From: Streptomyces sp. NBC_01304
GTDB lineage: Bacteria; Actinomycetota; Actinomycetes; Streptomycetales; Streptomycetaceae
DNA length: 64,000 nt
Direction: 5' to 3'
Assembly: GCF_035975855.1 (NCBI RefSeq)
Contig: NZ_CP109055.1
Span: 2,418,001 to 2,482,000 of the forward strand
In this document: positions 9,210-18,430 of the stretch, piece by piece
How positions within the stretch are numbered: position 1 is the first letter of the stretch
How the letters are laid out: each line of letters starts with the position of its first letter
Made by a program: the position numbers and the translations under genes
The notes under the pieces: model-generated
Databases searched by the model: none
What the model saw: the letters and a program-made list of their open reading frames with translations, nothing else
What the model was told of the DNA's origin: nothing

Positions 9210-10127
9210 ATGGTTTTCCAGGCCGACCTCGTACCAGGGCCGACCGTGTACAGCGAGGCAAGCGAGTCATCCATGGCATTCCTCCCCCGCTCCCGTTCCC
9301 TGCGCTCCGTGTCCCTGAGCGCCCTCTCGCGCCGCTCGGCCTTCCGCCGTCCCGGCCCGGAGGAAAGCCCCGGCACGGCCGCGGCCGCCGCGCTCCCGCC
9401 CGCCGGGGCCGGCTTCGTGCACTCGGTGCTCCTGGACGCGCGGGACGACCAGCGCGGGACGCTGATGTCGGTACGTCTCGCCGGTGATCCGGTGCGCTGC
9501 CCGTACGGGGCCCACCCGGAGACCTGGTTCCGGGGCGGCGCCCAGCGACTGACCGCCGCCGACCTTCTGATGTACGCCCTCGTCCATCTCCCCGCACTGC
9601 AGGCCGGTCAGGGCCTGGAGCTGTCCGGGGGCGAACCGCTGGCCCAGCCGGAGTTCACGGCGTCCGTGCTCGCGGCGTTCAAGCAGGCGGGGGTGCGGAC
9701 GCGGGTGCGTACGTCCGGGCACGCGGCCTCGGCCCTCTCGCCCTCCGTCCTGGACGCGGCCGACGAGGTCGTGCTCGATCTGCACGCCGCCGACGAGCGC
9801 ACCAGCTGGGCGCTGCACCACCGCAGGGCGGAGCCCGCCCTGGCCTTTGCCCGGCGGGCGGCGGAGCACGGGGTGCCACTGCGGATGTCGTACCTGCTGG
9901 TGCCCGGCGTGACGGACTCCCCCGAGGCCGTCGCCTCGGCAGCCCATCTGGGAGCGGAGCTCGACTGTCCGGTCGAGCTGCGGCCCTATGCGCCCGTGCG
10001 GCGCGACGTGTTCCAGCAGCTTCACCTGGACCCGCCGCGCACGGCGAAGGCGCCTGGGCATGCGGCGCTGGGGGAGGCGCGGGAGCGGTTCGCGCGGGCG
10101 GGGGCGCGGGTCGCGGTGGCGGCTTGA
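9210..10127 (+). CDS. Degenerate radical SAM (PflA-like) protein lacking the 4Fe-4S cysteines
   Basis: A 305-residue protein that aligns by eye with pyruvate formate-lyase activating enzymes. Where activases have GC..RC.YCHNPDTW, this has GDPVRCPYGAHPETWF. The first and third cluster cysteines are replaced by Asp93 and Gly100 and only Cys97 remains. The SAM-binding LSGGEPLAQPEF motif (139-150) and the following strand-helix pattern (AFKQAGVRTRVRTSGHA) are kept. A 4Fe-4S radical SAM enzyme should not form, so it may be a pseudoenzyme or SAM-binding regulator. ATG 9210 is preferred because GAGGAG stands 7 bases upstream; ATG 9273 is a weaker option. The function is unknown. Confidence 0.75.
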   Translation: MVFQADLVPGPTVYSEASESSMAFLPRSRSLRSVSLSALSRRSAFRRPGPEESPGTAAAAALPPAGAGFVHSVLLDARDDQRGTLMSVRLAGDPVRCPYGAHPETWFRGGAQRLTAADLLMYALVHLPALQAGQGLELSGGEPLAQPEFTASVLAAFKQAGVRTRVRTSGHAASALSPSVLDAADEVVLDLHAADERTSWALHHRRAEPALAFARRAAEHGVPLRMSYLLVPGVTDSPEAVASAAHLGAELDCPVELRPYAPVRRDVFQQLHLDPPRTAKAPGHAALGEARERFARAGARVAVAA

Positions 10128-10303
10128 ATTTCCCCGCCCCTCCCCGCCCCTTCCCGTTAGGCTGCCGCCGGCTTCAAAGACTGTCCTCAAACGCCGGACG
10201 GGCTGATTCATCGCTGATGAATCAGCCCGTCCGGCGTTTGAGGACACCGCCCGTAGGGCGGAAGGCTGCGCAGCATTTCGGGAAGGGGCGGGGTGGGGGA
10301 AAT
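10128..10303. repeat. Composite palindromic intergenic element, copy A
   Basis: This fills the gap between two convergent genes. The core is a perfect 31-bp inverted repeat (10182-10212 and 10216-10246) around the 3-base loop GCT; each arm contains CAAACGCCGGACGGGCTGA. Outside it are CCCCGCCCCTTCCCG on the left and its complement CGGGAAGGGGCGGGG on the right (about 10279-10293). The whole unit is a near-identical reverse complement of copy D at 42.5 kb. The RNA would form a very stable hairpin, so it probably serves as a bidirectional terminator. The same arm sequence is, from memory, common in Streptomyces genomes. Confidence 0.9.
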
Positions 10304-11023
10304 TCAGCGCCCCACAACCAGCCACTGCGACGGCAACTCGATCCGCGTCCCATCCGGCAGGTAATCCGTGGTGGTGAGCGGCAGTTCACCCTGGCCAAGG
10401 ACCCGCAGCCCCGCCGCCCGGAAGTACTCCGGCACCGCATCATCCGGCACCCCCACGGGCGCGATCCCGTGCCGGAACACGGGCTCCATCTTCGGCGGCG
10501 GCCCGCCAGGCCCCTGCGCAAGCCCCATCAGCAACGCCCCCGCCGCCTGCGAAGGCTCCACCACGAAGGCCCTGCCCCGCGCCCCGACGAGCGCAGCGAT
10601 GGACTCGGCCAGCGGCGCTCGATCGTCAGGGTCGCACTGGTGCAGCACACCCCGCATGTACACATTCGCGTCCCCCAGCTCGGCGTGCAGCGCCTCGGCC
10701 TCACCCTTGGCGCTGGCATCGAGCACCCGGTAGGAAGCCTCGCCCCCCGCATCCGCGTGCCGCGCATGCTCGATCGCGGCATCCGACAGATCGGCCCCGA
10801 CCACGCGCGGGAAACGCTCGGCCAGGAACCGGGTCTGCGTACCGTTCCCGCAGCCCAGGTCCACGAAGGGCAGCCCGACGGCCGTCAAGTGCCGTTCGAA
10901 GAGGGCTAGATGGAGCCCCACGGTGAGGGCCGGCTCGGCGTCCCAGAAGACGGAGCCCTGTTCCTCGGACGCCTCGCGCCAGAAGCCTTCCCAGGCCTCG
11001 CGGTATCGCTGAGTGACGCTCAT
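10304..11023 (-). CDS. Class I SAM-dependent methyltransferase
   Basis: A 239-residue protein with the Rossmann methyltransferase motif I as FVDLGCGNGTQTRFL, an acidic ribose-binding position in VVGADLSDAAIEHAR, and motif IV around NVYMRGVLHQCDPDDR. It resembles the Methyltransf_25 group of small-molecule methylases with no assigned substrate. ATG 11023 (MSVTQRYREAWEGFW) is the natural start; the region upstream codes no conserved sequence. Its stop codon abuts palindromic repeat copy A. No neighbouring pathway genes indicate a substrate. Confidence 0.8.
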   Translation of the reverse strand: MSVTQRYREAWEGFWREASEEQGSVFWDAEPALTVGLHLALFERHLTAVGLPFVDLGCGNGTQTRFLAERFPRVVGADLSDAAIEHARHADAGGEASYRVLDASAKGEAEALHAELGDANVYMRGVLHQCDPDDRAPLAESIAALVGARGRAFVVEPSQAAGALLMGLAQGPGGPPPKMEPVFRHGIAPVGVPDDAVPEYFRAAGLRVLGQGELPLTTTDYLPDGTRIELPSQWLVVGR

Positions 11024-11170
11024 GACCAGCTCCCGATCCCCAGGTGGTGTCACGCGGGACCCGCGCGACCACGTAAAGATCGGTCTACCGCTCCGAGCCA
11101 TGCGCGGACAAGCGCCCGGCGCATACCTTCACTGATCGTTCGACCCGATGGCGCCGCACGCACGCCCCCG

Positions 11171-13639
11171 CTACCGAAGCGCCACCTCGAACCACACCGA
11201 CTTCCCCTCGCCGGTCCGGCTCGCGCCCCACTCCCTGGCGAGGCTGCTCACCACCCTGAGGCCGCGCCCGAACTCGTCGGCGGGGCCCGCGCTGCGCAGC
11301 GTGGGCAAGGTGTGGTCGTCGTCCTCCACCTCGCCGAGCAGCGCGTCGCTGCGGACCAGGCGGAGCTCCACATGGCGGCTGTGAGCGTGCCGTACGGCAT
11401 TGGTGACGAGCTCGCTGACCAGGAGTTCCACGGTCTCGGAGACCGCCGAGAGGCCCCAGGCGGCGAGTTGTTCGCACACCAACTGCCGCGCCCTGCCCAC
11501 CTCTTGGGGGTCGAGCGCGAGCCGCCAGCTCGCCACGTCGGCCTGCTCGATGCCGTTCAGCCGGGCCATCAGGAGCGCCACGTCGTCCTTGCGGCCGCCG
11601 CGCGTGTTGAGGGCGCGGATGATCGTGTCGCAGGCGTCGTCCATGGACGCGGCCGGGTGGGCGGCCGACTCACAGAGCGTCGCGAGCCCCACGCCGATGT
11701 CCTCGCCGCGCACCTCGACCAGGCCGTCGGTGCACATGACGAGCCGGTCACCGGGGGCGACCGGGACGCGTACCGACTCGAACGGCACTCCGCCGACACC
11801 GATCGGCGCCCCGGTCGGCAGTTCCAGGAGATCGCTGCTGCCGTCCGCGGCCCGGACGACGACCGGCGGGATGTGCCCGGCGTTGGCGAGGTGCAGCTCA
11901 CCCACGATCGGGTCGTACACCGCGTACAGACAGGTCGCGAGATAGTTCTCGCCGAGCCGCTGCGCCAAGTCGTCGAGGTTGCGCAGGAGTTGGGCGGGTG
12001 GCAGGTCGAGGGCCGCCATGGTCTGTACGGCCGTACGCAACTGGCCCATCATCGCCGCGGAGTTGAGGCCGTGGCCCATCACGTCGCCGACGACCAGGGC
12101 GGTCCTGGACCCCGGCAGCTTGATGGAGTCGAACCAGTCGCCGCCGACCCGGCCGAGGAGCGTGCCCGGCAGATAGCGGGTGGCGATGTCGCAGCCCGGC
12201 ATCCGCGGTTCGATGTGCGGCAGCATGCTGTCCTGGAGGGTCTCGGCGACGCTCTCCTGGTACGTGTACATGCGGGCGTTGTCGAGTACGAGGCCGGCGC
12301 GGGCGGCGAGTTCGGCGCCCGTCACGCGGTCCATGTCGTTGAACTCGATGCGCGCCGGGTGGCGCAGCAGGATCATGAAGCCGAGCACCACGTTGCGGGC
12401 CTTGAGCGGGACGACCAGCATGGAGCGGTTGGTGATCAGCGGCCGGATGTCGCGCTTCTCGAACTGCGAGGCGATGGCGGTACCCATCTGCTCGCTGATG
12501 CGCGGCACGAGTACGGGCTGCCCGGTGGTCATGCACTGGAAGAACGGGGTGTGCACGGGAAACGGCATGGACTCGCCGACCGGTACGACATCGTCCCAGC
12601 GCCCGGGTTCATCGGTGTGCTCGAGGGCGACGCGGTGCCACATCGTGGTGGCGTCCGGCGGGCCCTCGGGGAAGCCCTCGCCCGCGACGACCTGCTCGCG
12701 CAGGTACGTCCCGGCCACGTCGGTGAAGCGGGGGACGACGGCCCGGCTGACCTCGACGATCGTCTGGGACAGGTCGAGGGAGGAGCCGATGCGGCCGCTG
12801 ACTTCGTTGAGGAACTCCAAGTGCTCGCGTACGGCGGCGTATTCGAGGTCCTCGGCCTCTTCGACGGCCGTCGGCCGCTGCTGCTCGGGCAGTACGATCC
12901 CGGCCTCGGCCGCCTGGGCGGCGCGCAGCCTGCGGGCCCGGCGCTCGGCGCGGCGCGGCACTCCCCAGTCGGGGGTGACGGGGACGCGGTCGTGCTGGCT
13001 GAACTCCAGCACGGGATAGCCGAGTTCAAGGATCTGGGAGACGATCCGCGCCCCCTCGCCGACGCTCATGCTCGGCAGGATCTCCGGCAGCCGGCGGGCC
13101 AGTTCCTCGGAGCCGGGGAACTCGGTGTGCAGGGCGAAGCCCGGCGCGATGCGCTCCAGGCCGGTGCCGTCCGGATCCTCGTCGTCGTGGTCGAGTCCAC
13201 CCGCGTCGGCCGCGAGCACCAGGAGCCGCTCGGTGCCGGGGCCGACCAGGGGGTACGCCCACCACAGCACGTCGATCCGGCCCTGGTCGGGGTCGTGGTC
13301 GCCGCCCGGGTCGGAGAACCTGGCCCGGCCGGCTGCGGGGTAGGAGGTGCGGCCGCCGAGGGATGCCTCCAGGTCGGGGCCGAGATCTCCGTACTCGTCG
13401 TAATCCTCGTACGCCGCACGGGGCTTGGGCTGGGACTGCTCGGGCAGCGCGCCGGACACCGGCAGCAGGTCCACGGCGGGGCGGCCCACCGCCTCTTCCT
13501 TGGCATGGCCGAAGAGTCGCCGCGCGCCGGTGCTCCAGTGCGACACCAGGCCCGCGTCGTCCACGACGACGACGGCCAGCGGGATACGGCCGGCCACCGC
13601 GCTCTGCGCCACCGGCCCACCCGGAGTGCGAGGCTCCAT
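11171..13639 (-). CDS. PAS-GAF-PP2C (SpoIIE)-HATPase phosphatase / anti-sigma-type regulator
   Basis: An 822-residue cytoplasmic regulator. A PAS-like domain lies at about 15-60 (AVVVVDDAGLVSHWSTGA) and a GAF domain at about 275-450. A PP2C/SpoIIE phosphatase domain spans about 462-690, with its metal ligands in GGDWFD and GDVMGHG and a terminal KDDVALLMARL. An RsbW-like HATPase_c domain closes the protein (about 710-822), with LLVSELVTNAVRHAH and GRGLRVVSS. The combination can dephosphorylate an anti-sigma antagonist and phosphorylate it in one polypeptide, as in the large RsbU/RsbW-type family of Streptomyces. No STAS-domain partner is encoded next to it, so its target is elsewhere. Upstream lies a repeat-rich stretch of 348 bp. 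Confidence 0.92.
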   Translation of the reverse strand: MEPRTPGGPVAQSAVAGRIPLAVVVVDDAGLVSHWSTGARRLFGHAKEEAVGRPAVDLLPVSGALPEQSQPKPRAAYEDYDEYGDLGPDLEASLGGRTSYPAAGRARFSDPGGDHDPDQGRIDVLWWAYPLVGPGTERLLVLAADAGGLDHDDEDPDGTGLERIAPGFALHTEFPGSEELARRLPEILPSMSVGEGARIVSQILELGYPVLEFSQHDRVPVTPDWGVPRRAERRARRLRAAQAAEAGIVLPEQQRPTAVEEAEDLEYAAVREHLEFLNEVSGRIGSSLDLSQTIVEVSRAVVPRFTDVAGTYLREQVVAGEGFPEGPPDATTMWHRVALEHTDEPGRWDDVVPVGESMPFPVHTPFFQCMTTGQPVLVPRISEQMGTAIASQFEKRDIRPLITNRSMLVVPLKARNVVLGFMILLRHPARIEFNDMDRVTGAELAARAGLVLDNARMYTYQESVAETLQDSMLPHIEPRMPGCDIATRYLPGTLLGRVGGDWFDSIKLPGSRTALVVGDVMGHGLNSAAMMGQLRTAVQTMAALDLPPAQLLRNLDDLAQRLGENYLATCLYAVYDPIVGELHLANAGHIPPVVVRAADGSSDLLELPTGAPIGVGGVPFESVRVPVAPGDRLVMCTDGLVEVRGEDIGVGLATLCESAAHPAASMDDACDTIIRALNTRGGRKDDVALLMARLNGIEQADVASWRLALDPQEVGRARQLVCEQLAAWGLSAVSETVELLVSELVTNAVRHAHSRHVELRLVRSDALLGEVEDDDHTLPTLRSAGPADEFGRGLRVVSSLAREWGASRTGEGKSVWFEVALR

Positions 13640-13987
13640 TTGGCTGGGCTCCTTCCCGATGGCAGCGCAAGATCTGCGCCGCCATCAACCACGGTACGAC
13701 CGCACGGCATTGCGAGGTGCGGCATCGCGGGAATTGCTTGCCCCGCACCGCTCGCCCGCTGCGGGCAGTCGCCCCCCTGCCCCACCGCTGCGGGCAGTCG
13801 TTCCGCCCTCCCCCCTTCCCGCCCCACCGCTGTGGGCAGGCGTTCCGCAGGGCGAGGGGGGTCCCCCCTGCTCGAGCGAAGCCGAGAGCTTGGGGAAGGG
13901 TGGGCACAGCACGAAGGCGCCGAGTGCGCTCAACCCATGGCTAGCCCCACCCAGGCGCCGGACGCCAGGAAGGCGAACCCCGGGCGG
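13640..13987. repeat. Gene-free stretch with three short direct repeats and a common Streptomyces hairpin
   Basis: This spacer lies between two same-strand genes and contains no credible gene. Three imperfect copies of a CGCTGCGGGCAGTCGTTCCGC-like unit lie at roughly 13755-13850; the third reads CGCTGTGGGCAGGCGTTCCGC. They are followed by GTCCCCCCTGCTCGAGCGAA...GAGAGCTTGGGGAAGG (about 13860-13900), a motif I have seen repeatedly in Streptomyces intergenic DNA. The TGCTCGAGCGAAGCCGAGAGC part can form a hairpin. The promoter of the phosphatase gene should also lie here, close to 13640, but I cannot identify it. Confidence 0.65.
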
Positions 13988-16369
13988 TCAGTCCTCGTGC
14001 CCGAGCTGCAGATCCCGCTCGGTCCGCCCACCCCCGGCAACCTGCAACACCGTGGCCACCGGCGGGTACCCGGCCGCGATCACGGTGTACTCGCCGGACG
14101 ACAGGTCCACAAAGCGGAACGTCCCATCCGGCCCAGTCGTCAGCGTGTCCACCACATTCCCCGCCGCATCGAGCAGCGTCACCCGAGCGTCCTCGACAGG
14201 CCGGCCCCCACTCGCCCGCACCGTCCCGCGGAGCACGGCCCCACCCGCGAGCTCGATGTCCTGCCGCGTCTCCCGCGAGGCCTGCACGCTGACCGGCAGC
14301 GCGGCCGGGCGATAGGCGGGGGCACTGGCAGCCAGCGTGTACTCCCCGGCCACCAACTCCGTGATGACATAACCCCCTTCACGCCCACTGCGCGTCGTGG
14401 CCACGACTTCGCCCCGCACATCCGTGAGGGTCACCGCCGCATCCCGAACCGGCGTACCGTCCGCCGTCATCACCACGCCGGCCAGGCGCCCCGCCCCGCC
14501 GAGCACCACATCGAGCTCGACCGGCCGCTCCCCCACCGTGACCGACACGGCCTGCGGCTGGTGCCCGCCCGCCGCGGCGATCAGGACATAGGCGCCCGCG
14601 CCCGGCGTCGACAGGGCGTAGCGCCCGTCCTCGCCGCTCGCGCCCCGCCCGATCTGCTGCCCGGTGACGTCGATGAGGGTGAGCGCGGCGCGCGGCACAC
14701 AGCTCCCGTCGGAGTGCTGGACGGTGCCGCAGACCGGGACCCCGGCGGCGTACGACAGACGGGCCTGCGGAATGGAGGCGGCGGGCTCGGCGGGGGCGTT
14801 GTGGGACGCGGCGCTGGTCACGAGGGGGGTCTCCTTCAGGAAGCAGGCGATGAGCAGGCCGAGGACGAGTACCGGCACCAGATAGAGGAAGATGCGCGGC
14901 ATCGCGTCCGCGTACGCCTGGATGTATCCCTCGCGCAGGGCGGCGGGCATCGCGTGGACGAGCTGTGGGGTGATGGATTCGGGGTCGGGCAGATCGGCGC
15001 CGGCCGGCAGCCGGTCGGAGAGCGCGTCGGCGAGCCTGTCGGCGAAGAGCGTGCCGAAGATGGCGGCGCCGACGCTGCCGCCGATCTGCCGGAAGTAGTT
15101 GTTGGCGCTGGTGGCGGTGCCCAGGTCGGCGGGCTGCACGGCGTTCTGCACGGCGAGGATGAGGACCGGCATGATCAGGCCGATGCCGAGGCCGAGTACG
15201 GCCATCCAGATGCTGTACTCGAGGCGCGAGGTGTCCACTTCGAGCCGGGAGAGCAGCCACATGCCGACGGCGGAGATCGCGCCGCCGAGGATCGGATAGA
15301 TCCGGTAGTGCCCGGTGTGGCTGATGAGCTGTCCGGAGACGATGGAGGCGACGACGATGCCGCCCATCATCGGGAGCATCAGCAGGCCGGACTCGGTGGC
15401 GGAGGCGCCGTCGACCATCTGCAGGAACGTGGGCAGGTAGCTGGCCGCGCCGAACAGCCCGACGCCGACGACCGCGCCGACGACGCCCGTGATGTTGAAG
15501 GTGGCATCGCGGAAGAGCCGCAGCGGGATGATCGGTTCGACGGCGAAGTGCTCGACGACGACGAAGAGCACGGCCGAGACGACGGCGCCCGCACCCAGGC
15601 CGAGGATGACCCGGTCGCCCCACTCGTACTCGGTGCCGCCCCAACTGGTCAGCAGGACCAGGCAGGTTGAGGCCGAGGCGAGCAGCAGCGCGCCGAGGAC
15701 GTCCAGCCTGGCCCGGGTCTTCGGCTTCGGCAGCTTCAGCACGACGGCGATGACGGCGAGCGTGACGAGGCCGAACGGCACGTTGATGTAGAAGCACCAG
15801 CGCCAGCTCGCGTGGTCGGTGAAGAATCCGCCGAGCAACGGGCCCGCCACGGAGGCGAGTCCGTACGCGGCGCCGATCACGCCCATGTAGCGGCCGCGTT
15901 CGCGGGGCGGCACGATGTCCGCGATGATCGCCTGTACGCCGATCATGAGGCCGCCGGCGCCGATGCCCTGGATCGCGCGGAAGGCGATGAGCTCGTCCAT
16001 CGTCCGCGACCAGCCGGCCAGCGCGGAGCCGATGATGAAGACGACGATCGCGAACTGGAAGACGCCCTTGCGGCCGAAGAGGTCGCCGAGCTTTCCGTAG
16101 ATCGGCAGGCCGATGGTGGCGGTCAGCAGATAGGCGGTGATCGCCCAGGACATCTTGTCCAGGCCGTGCAGTTCGCCCACGATCTTCGGCAACGCGGTGG
16201 CCACGATCATCTGCTCGAGCGCGGCGAGCAGCAGCGCCAGCATCAGGCCGACGAAGACCATGCGCACCCGGCGCGGGCTGAGTTCTGCGACGGCCGACGC
16301 GGCGGGTGGATCCGGAGGCGGCGGGGATGCGATGTCCGGTTCGTCCTTCACCAGCGTGATCCCGCCCAC
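13988..16369 (-). CDS. MFS (DHA2, EmrB/QacA) transporter fused to three carboxypeptidase-regulatory-like domains
   Basis: A 793-residue fusion. Residues to about 510 are a 14-helix drug:H+ antiporter of the DHA2 family, with [18 protein letters not shown] in helix 1 and the signature [14 protein letters not shown]. The tail from about residue 546 is three beta-rich repeats of about 80 residues, beginning [31 protein letters not shown] and [20 protein letters not shown]. These are CarboxypepD_reg/Cna-B-like folds. With 14 helices both ends should be cytoplasmic, an unusual place for such domains. The start is GTG 16369, behind a good GAGGGGAG site 8 bases upstream; a longer in-frame start would add unconserved residues. 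Confidence 0.9.
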   Translation of the reverse strand: MGGITLVKDEPDIASPPPPDPPAASAVAELSPRRVRMVFVGLMLALLLAALEQMIVATALPKIVGELHGLDKMSWAITAYLLTATIGLPIYGKLGDLFGRKGVFQFAIVVFIIGSALAGWSRTMDELIAFRAIQGIGAGGLMIGVQAIIADIVPPRERGRYMGVIGAAYGLASVAGPLLGGFFTDHASWRWCFYINVPFGLVTLAVIAVVLKLPKPKTRARLDVLGALLLASASTCLVLLTSWGGTEYEWGDRVILGLGAGAVVSAVLFVVVEHFAVEPIIPLRLFRDATFNITGVVGAVVGVGLFGAASYLPTFLQMVDGASATESGLLMLPMMGGIVVASIVSGQLISHTGHYRIYPILGGAISAVGMWLLSRLEVDTSRLEYSIWMAVLGLGIGLIMPVLILAVQNAVQPADLGTATSANNYFRQIGGSVGAAIFGTLFADRLADALSDRLPAGADLPDPESITPQLVHAMPAALREGYIQAYADAMPRIFLYLVPVLVLGLLIACFLKETPLVTSAASHNAPAEPAASIPQARLSYAAGVPVCGTVQHSDGSCVPRAALTLIDVTGQQIGRGASGEDGRYALSTPGAGAYVLIAAAGGHQPQAVSVTVGERPVELDVVLGGAGRLAGVVMTADGTPVRDAAVTLTDVRGEVVATTRSGREGGYVITELVAGEYTLAASAPAYRPAALPVSVQASRETRQDIELAGGAVLRGTVRASGGRPVEDARVTLLDAAGNVVDTLTTGPDGTFRFVDLSSGEYTVIAAGYPPVATVLQVAGGGRTERDLQLGHED

Positions 16370-16773
16370 GAACTGCTCCCCTCGTCGCTCCCTGCGCCGC
16401 CCCTTTTTCGCATTGCGGGACAAGCCGGAGCAACTGAACTGATCACCCAGAAGGGGGAGTTCGGGCCGGTGGACCACTGCGCCCCAGGCCGGGGCGCGCG
16501 GCGTGGAGCTGCGGCTTTGATCCATCTCGGGCGCTACCCGCGCGTATTCGAGGACCGGGCGAAACCACCCGAATCAGCGACCCCGGGTTGACCCGGCGGT
16601 TGCCCGGCCGAGACCTGGCGACCGCCCCGCCGACGTGGCGTCGCTCACGCCCGCGCCGGTTTCCCTTTACGGAGGCGGGGGTTGCCCTGTACGCACGCAG
16701 ATGACTGCCCCGTACAGCCGTACGCCGACGTCGACGGGGTGCACGTGACAGGTGAACCGAGAGGTCTTGAGCC
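16370..16773. other. 404-bp divergent intergenic region
   Basis: This spacer separates the MFS gene (minus) from the alpha/beta hydrolase gene (plus) and must hold both promoters. I see no convincing open frame with Streptomyces codon bias, no long inverted repeat and no recognisable operator. A ribosome-binding GAGG lies about 12 bases before ATG 16774. Confidence 0.5.
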
Positions 16774-17685
16774 ATGAACGACGAGCCGTTGCCGGAGCTT
16801 GCCCTGGTGCGGTCCACGGGCGGGGCGACTTTCGTCGTGCGCGCCCTGCGGTCCGCCGAGCCCGGCCGGCCGGTGGCGGTGATCCTGCCCGCGATGGGCA
16901 CGCCGGCCCGCTTCTATCTGCCGCTCGCCCGCGCCCTGCACGGGGAGGGGCTCTCGGTGGTGACCGTGGATCTGCGCGGGCAGGGCGAGAGCAGGCCGCG
17001 TGCCGCGCGCGGGGTGCGGTTCGGCTACCGGGAGATGCTGGAGGACGATCTGCCGGCGGTGCTCGACGCGGTACGCGCCGAACTGCCGGGTGCCCCCGTG
17101 GCGTTGGTCGGTCACAGCCTGGGCGGCCAGTTCGGCCTGCTGCACGCGGCGACCGCGAAGGTCCCGGTCGATGCGGTGGCGCTGGTCGCGTCCGGGTCCG
17201 TGTGGTGGCGGGCGTACGGCGTGCGCGGGCTCGGCACGCTGGTGTTCAGCCAGCTGGCCGCGGGGCTGGCCACGGCGCTCGGGCACTGGCCGGGGCGGCG
17301 CCTCGGGTTCGGCGGGCAGCAGCCGGCCGGTGTGATGCGGGACTGGGCCCGGCAGGCGCGCACGGGGCGGTACGCGCCGACGGGCAGCCCGGTCGACTAC
17401 GAGGGAGCCCTGCGAGACCTCGCGCTGCCGGTGCTCGTGGTCGGCGTCGACCACGACTCACTCGCCCCGGTCGGCGCCCGGGAGCACTTGGCCGGGAAGG
17501 TGCCGCGGGCAGCGGTGGACCGTTGGCAGTACACGCGCGACTCGGCCGAGGGGAAGGCCGTCGACCACTTCCGCTGGGTACGGCATCACGCGGGTCTCGC
17601 CCCGTACTTGGCCGCGTGGCTCCTGAAGGCGGCTGATGCGCGGGGGCCCCAGGCGGACGGCCGCGAGGAGCCGCCGGCCGCCTGA
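16774..17685 (+). CDS. Alpha/beta-fold hydrolase
   Basis: A 303-residue cytosolic alpha/beta hydrolase. The nucleophile elbow is LVGHSLGGQF with Ser115, preceded by the oxyanion region VAVILPAMGTPARFY and DLRGQGESR. The acid is probably in LPVLVVGVDHDSLAPV, and a conserved His lies in the last 60 residues (VDHFRWVRHHAG). No signal peptide or membrane helix is obvious, though a helical lid with ATALGHWPG separates the halves. The family includes esterases and lysophospholipases, so no substrate can be named. The gene converges on the SRPBCC gene, leaving 24 bases between stop codons. Confidence 0.85.
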   Translation: MNDEPLPELALVRSTGGATFVVRALRSAEPGRPVAVILPAMGTPARFYLPLARALHGEGLSVVTVDLRGQGESRPRAARGVRFGYREMLEDDLPAVLDAVRAELPGAPVALVGHSLGGQFGLLHAATAKVPVDAVALVASGSVWWRAYGVRGLGTLVFSQLAAGLATALGHWPGRRLGFGGQQPAGVMRDWARQARTGRYAPTGSPVDYEGALRDLALPVLVVGVDHDSLAPVGAREHLAGKVPRAAVDRWQYTRDSAEGKAVDHFRWVRHHAGLAPYLAAWLLKAADARGPQADGREEPPAA

Positions 17686-17709
17686 GCCGACCTTCGAAGT
17701 GCTCCGGCT

Positions 17710-18153
17710 CTACTTCTCCACCTCGGCGGCGAGCTTGGCCAGCAGCTCGTCGTAGATCCGGGCAAGGCCCTTGGGCGCGAAGGTCTTCTCGAAGAAGCCG
17801 CCGATGCCGCCCGCGCCGTTCCACACGGTCGTGACCACGGCGCGGGACCGGCCTTCACCCGCCGGGGTGACGGTCCAGGTGGTGACCATCGAGGAGTTGC
17901 GGTCCTTCTCGACGAGCTGCCCGTCGGTCGGCTCGTCCACCTCGAGCAGGCAGTCGCGGATGCGCTTGCTGGTGGCCTGGAGCTTCCAGTGGACGAGGGT
18001 GCCCTTGCCGTCGCCGCCCTCACGCACCTCGTACTCGCTGAAGTGCGCGGGCAGCAGCTTGGCGCGGGTGCCGCTGTAGTCGGCGAGGGCGTCGAACACG
18101 TCGTCGGGCTCGGCCGCGATGATCCGCTCCGTGGTGGCCTCTACCTGCGCCAT
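17710..18153 (-). CDS. SRPBCC (START/polyketide cyclase-like) ligand-binding protein
   Basis: A 147-residue single-domain helix-grip protein: N-terminal strand with VEATTERIIAAEPDDVFDALADYSG, central sheet including GTLVHWKLQATSKRIRDCLLEV, and a long C-terminal helix (GLARIYDELLAKLAAEVEK). This is the layout of the polyketide cyclase/dehydrase family that binds hydrophobic ligands. ATG 18153 has GGAGGAAG upstream and gives the standard family N-terminus, so the longer open frame is not used. The ligand is unknown. Confidence 0.85.
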   Translation of the reverse strand: MAQVEATTERIIAAEPDDVFDALADYSGTRAKLLPAHFSEYEVREGGDGKGTLVHWKLQATSKRIRDCLLEVDEPTDGQLVEKDRNSSMVTTWTVTPAGEGRSRAVVTTVWNGAGGIGGFFEKTFAPKGLARIYDELLAKLAAEVEK

Positions 18154-18271
18154 TGCACTTCCTCCACTGCTGCTGTCCGGGGTACTGCTCGGGGGCTTTC
18201 GTCCTGCGTTCCCCATTGTGGCCCCCGGGTGTGACAGCTCGGGACGCGGGTCGCGCGGGCGTGACCCCGGC

Positions 18272-18430
18272 TCAGTCGGCTCGTTCGTAGACGATCACCC
18301 GGCGGTGGCCCCCGGTGGTGTCGGAGCGGATCTCGAAGTGCTCGGCGAGGACGCGTTGCTTGACCCCGTCGTTCGCGTGGAGCTTCGCCTTGGGGTCGGT
18401 GACGACCACGATGCGCTGAACGTAGAGCAC
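18272..18430 (-). CDS. Small conserved-looking protein, N-terminus unclear
   Basis: A short minus-strand frame ends VIVYERAD-stop and can start at GTG 18430, giving 52 residues including YVQRIVVVTDPKAKLHANDG. Third codon positions are almost all G or C here, and this continues in frame for several codons upstream of the GTG, so the segment is genuinely coding-like. No ATG or good ribosome-binding site fits, and an in-frame stop lies near the LexA box. The protein may therefore be N-terminally truncated or start at a weak codon. It is divergent from the SOS-box radical SAM gene. I do not recognise a family. Confidence 0.45.
   Translation of the reverse strand: MLYVQRIVVVTDPKAKLHANDGVKQRVLAEHFEIRSDTTGGHRRVIVYERAD

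Noticed and set aside
10182..10246. tRNA or riboswitch-like structure
   Set aside because: It is a simple perfect hairpin repeated at four places behind stop codons; no conserved aptamer or cloverleaf is present.
14000..14730. Surface adhesin (Cna-B-type repeats)
   Set aside because: The beta repeats are in frame with a complete MFS transporter and there is no sorting signal or LPXTG motif.
10910..15670. A plus-strand open frame of about 1,580 codons antisense to the phosphatase and MFS genes
   Set aside because: It is a high-GC shadow: the minus-strand genes carry complete domain motifs, while this frame has no recognisable domain and abnormal composition (very rich in Gly, Arg, His, Val).
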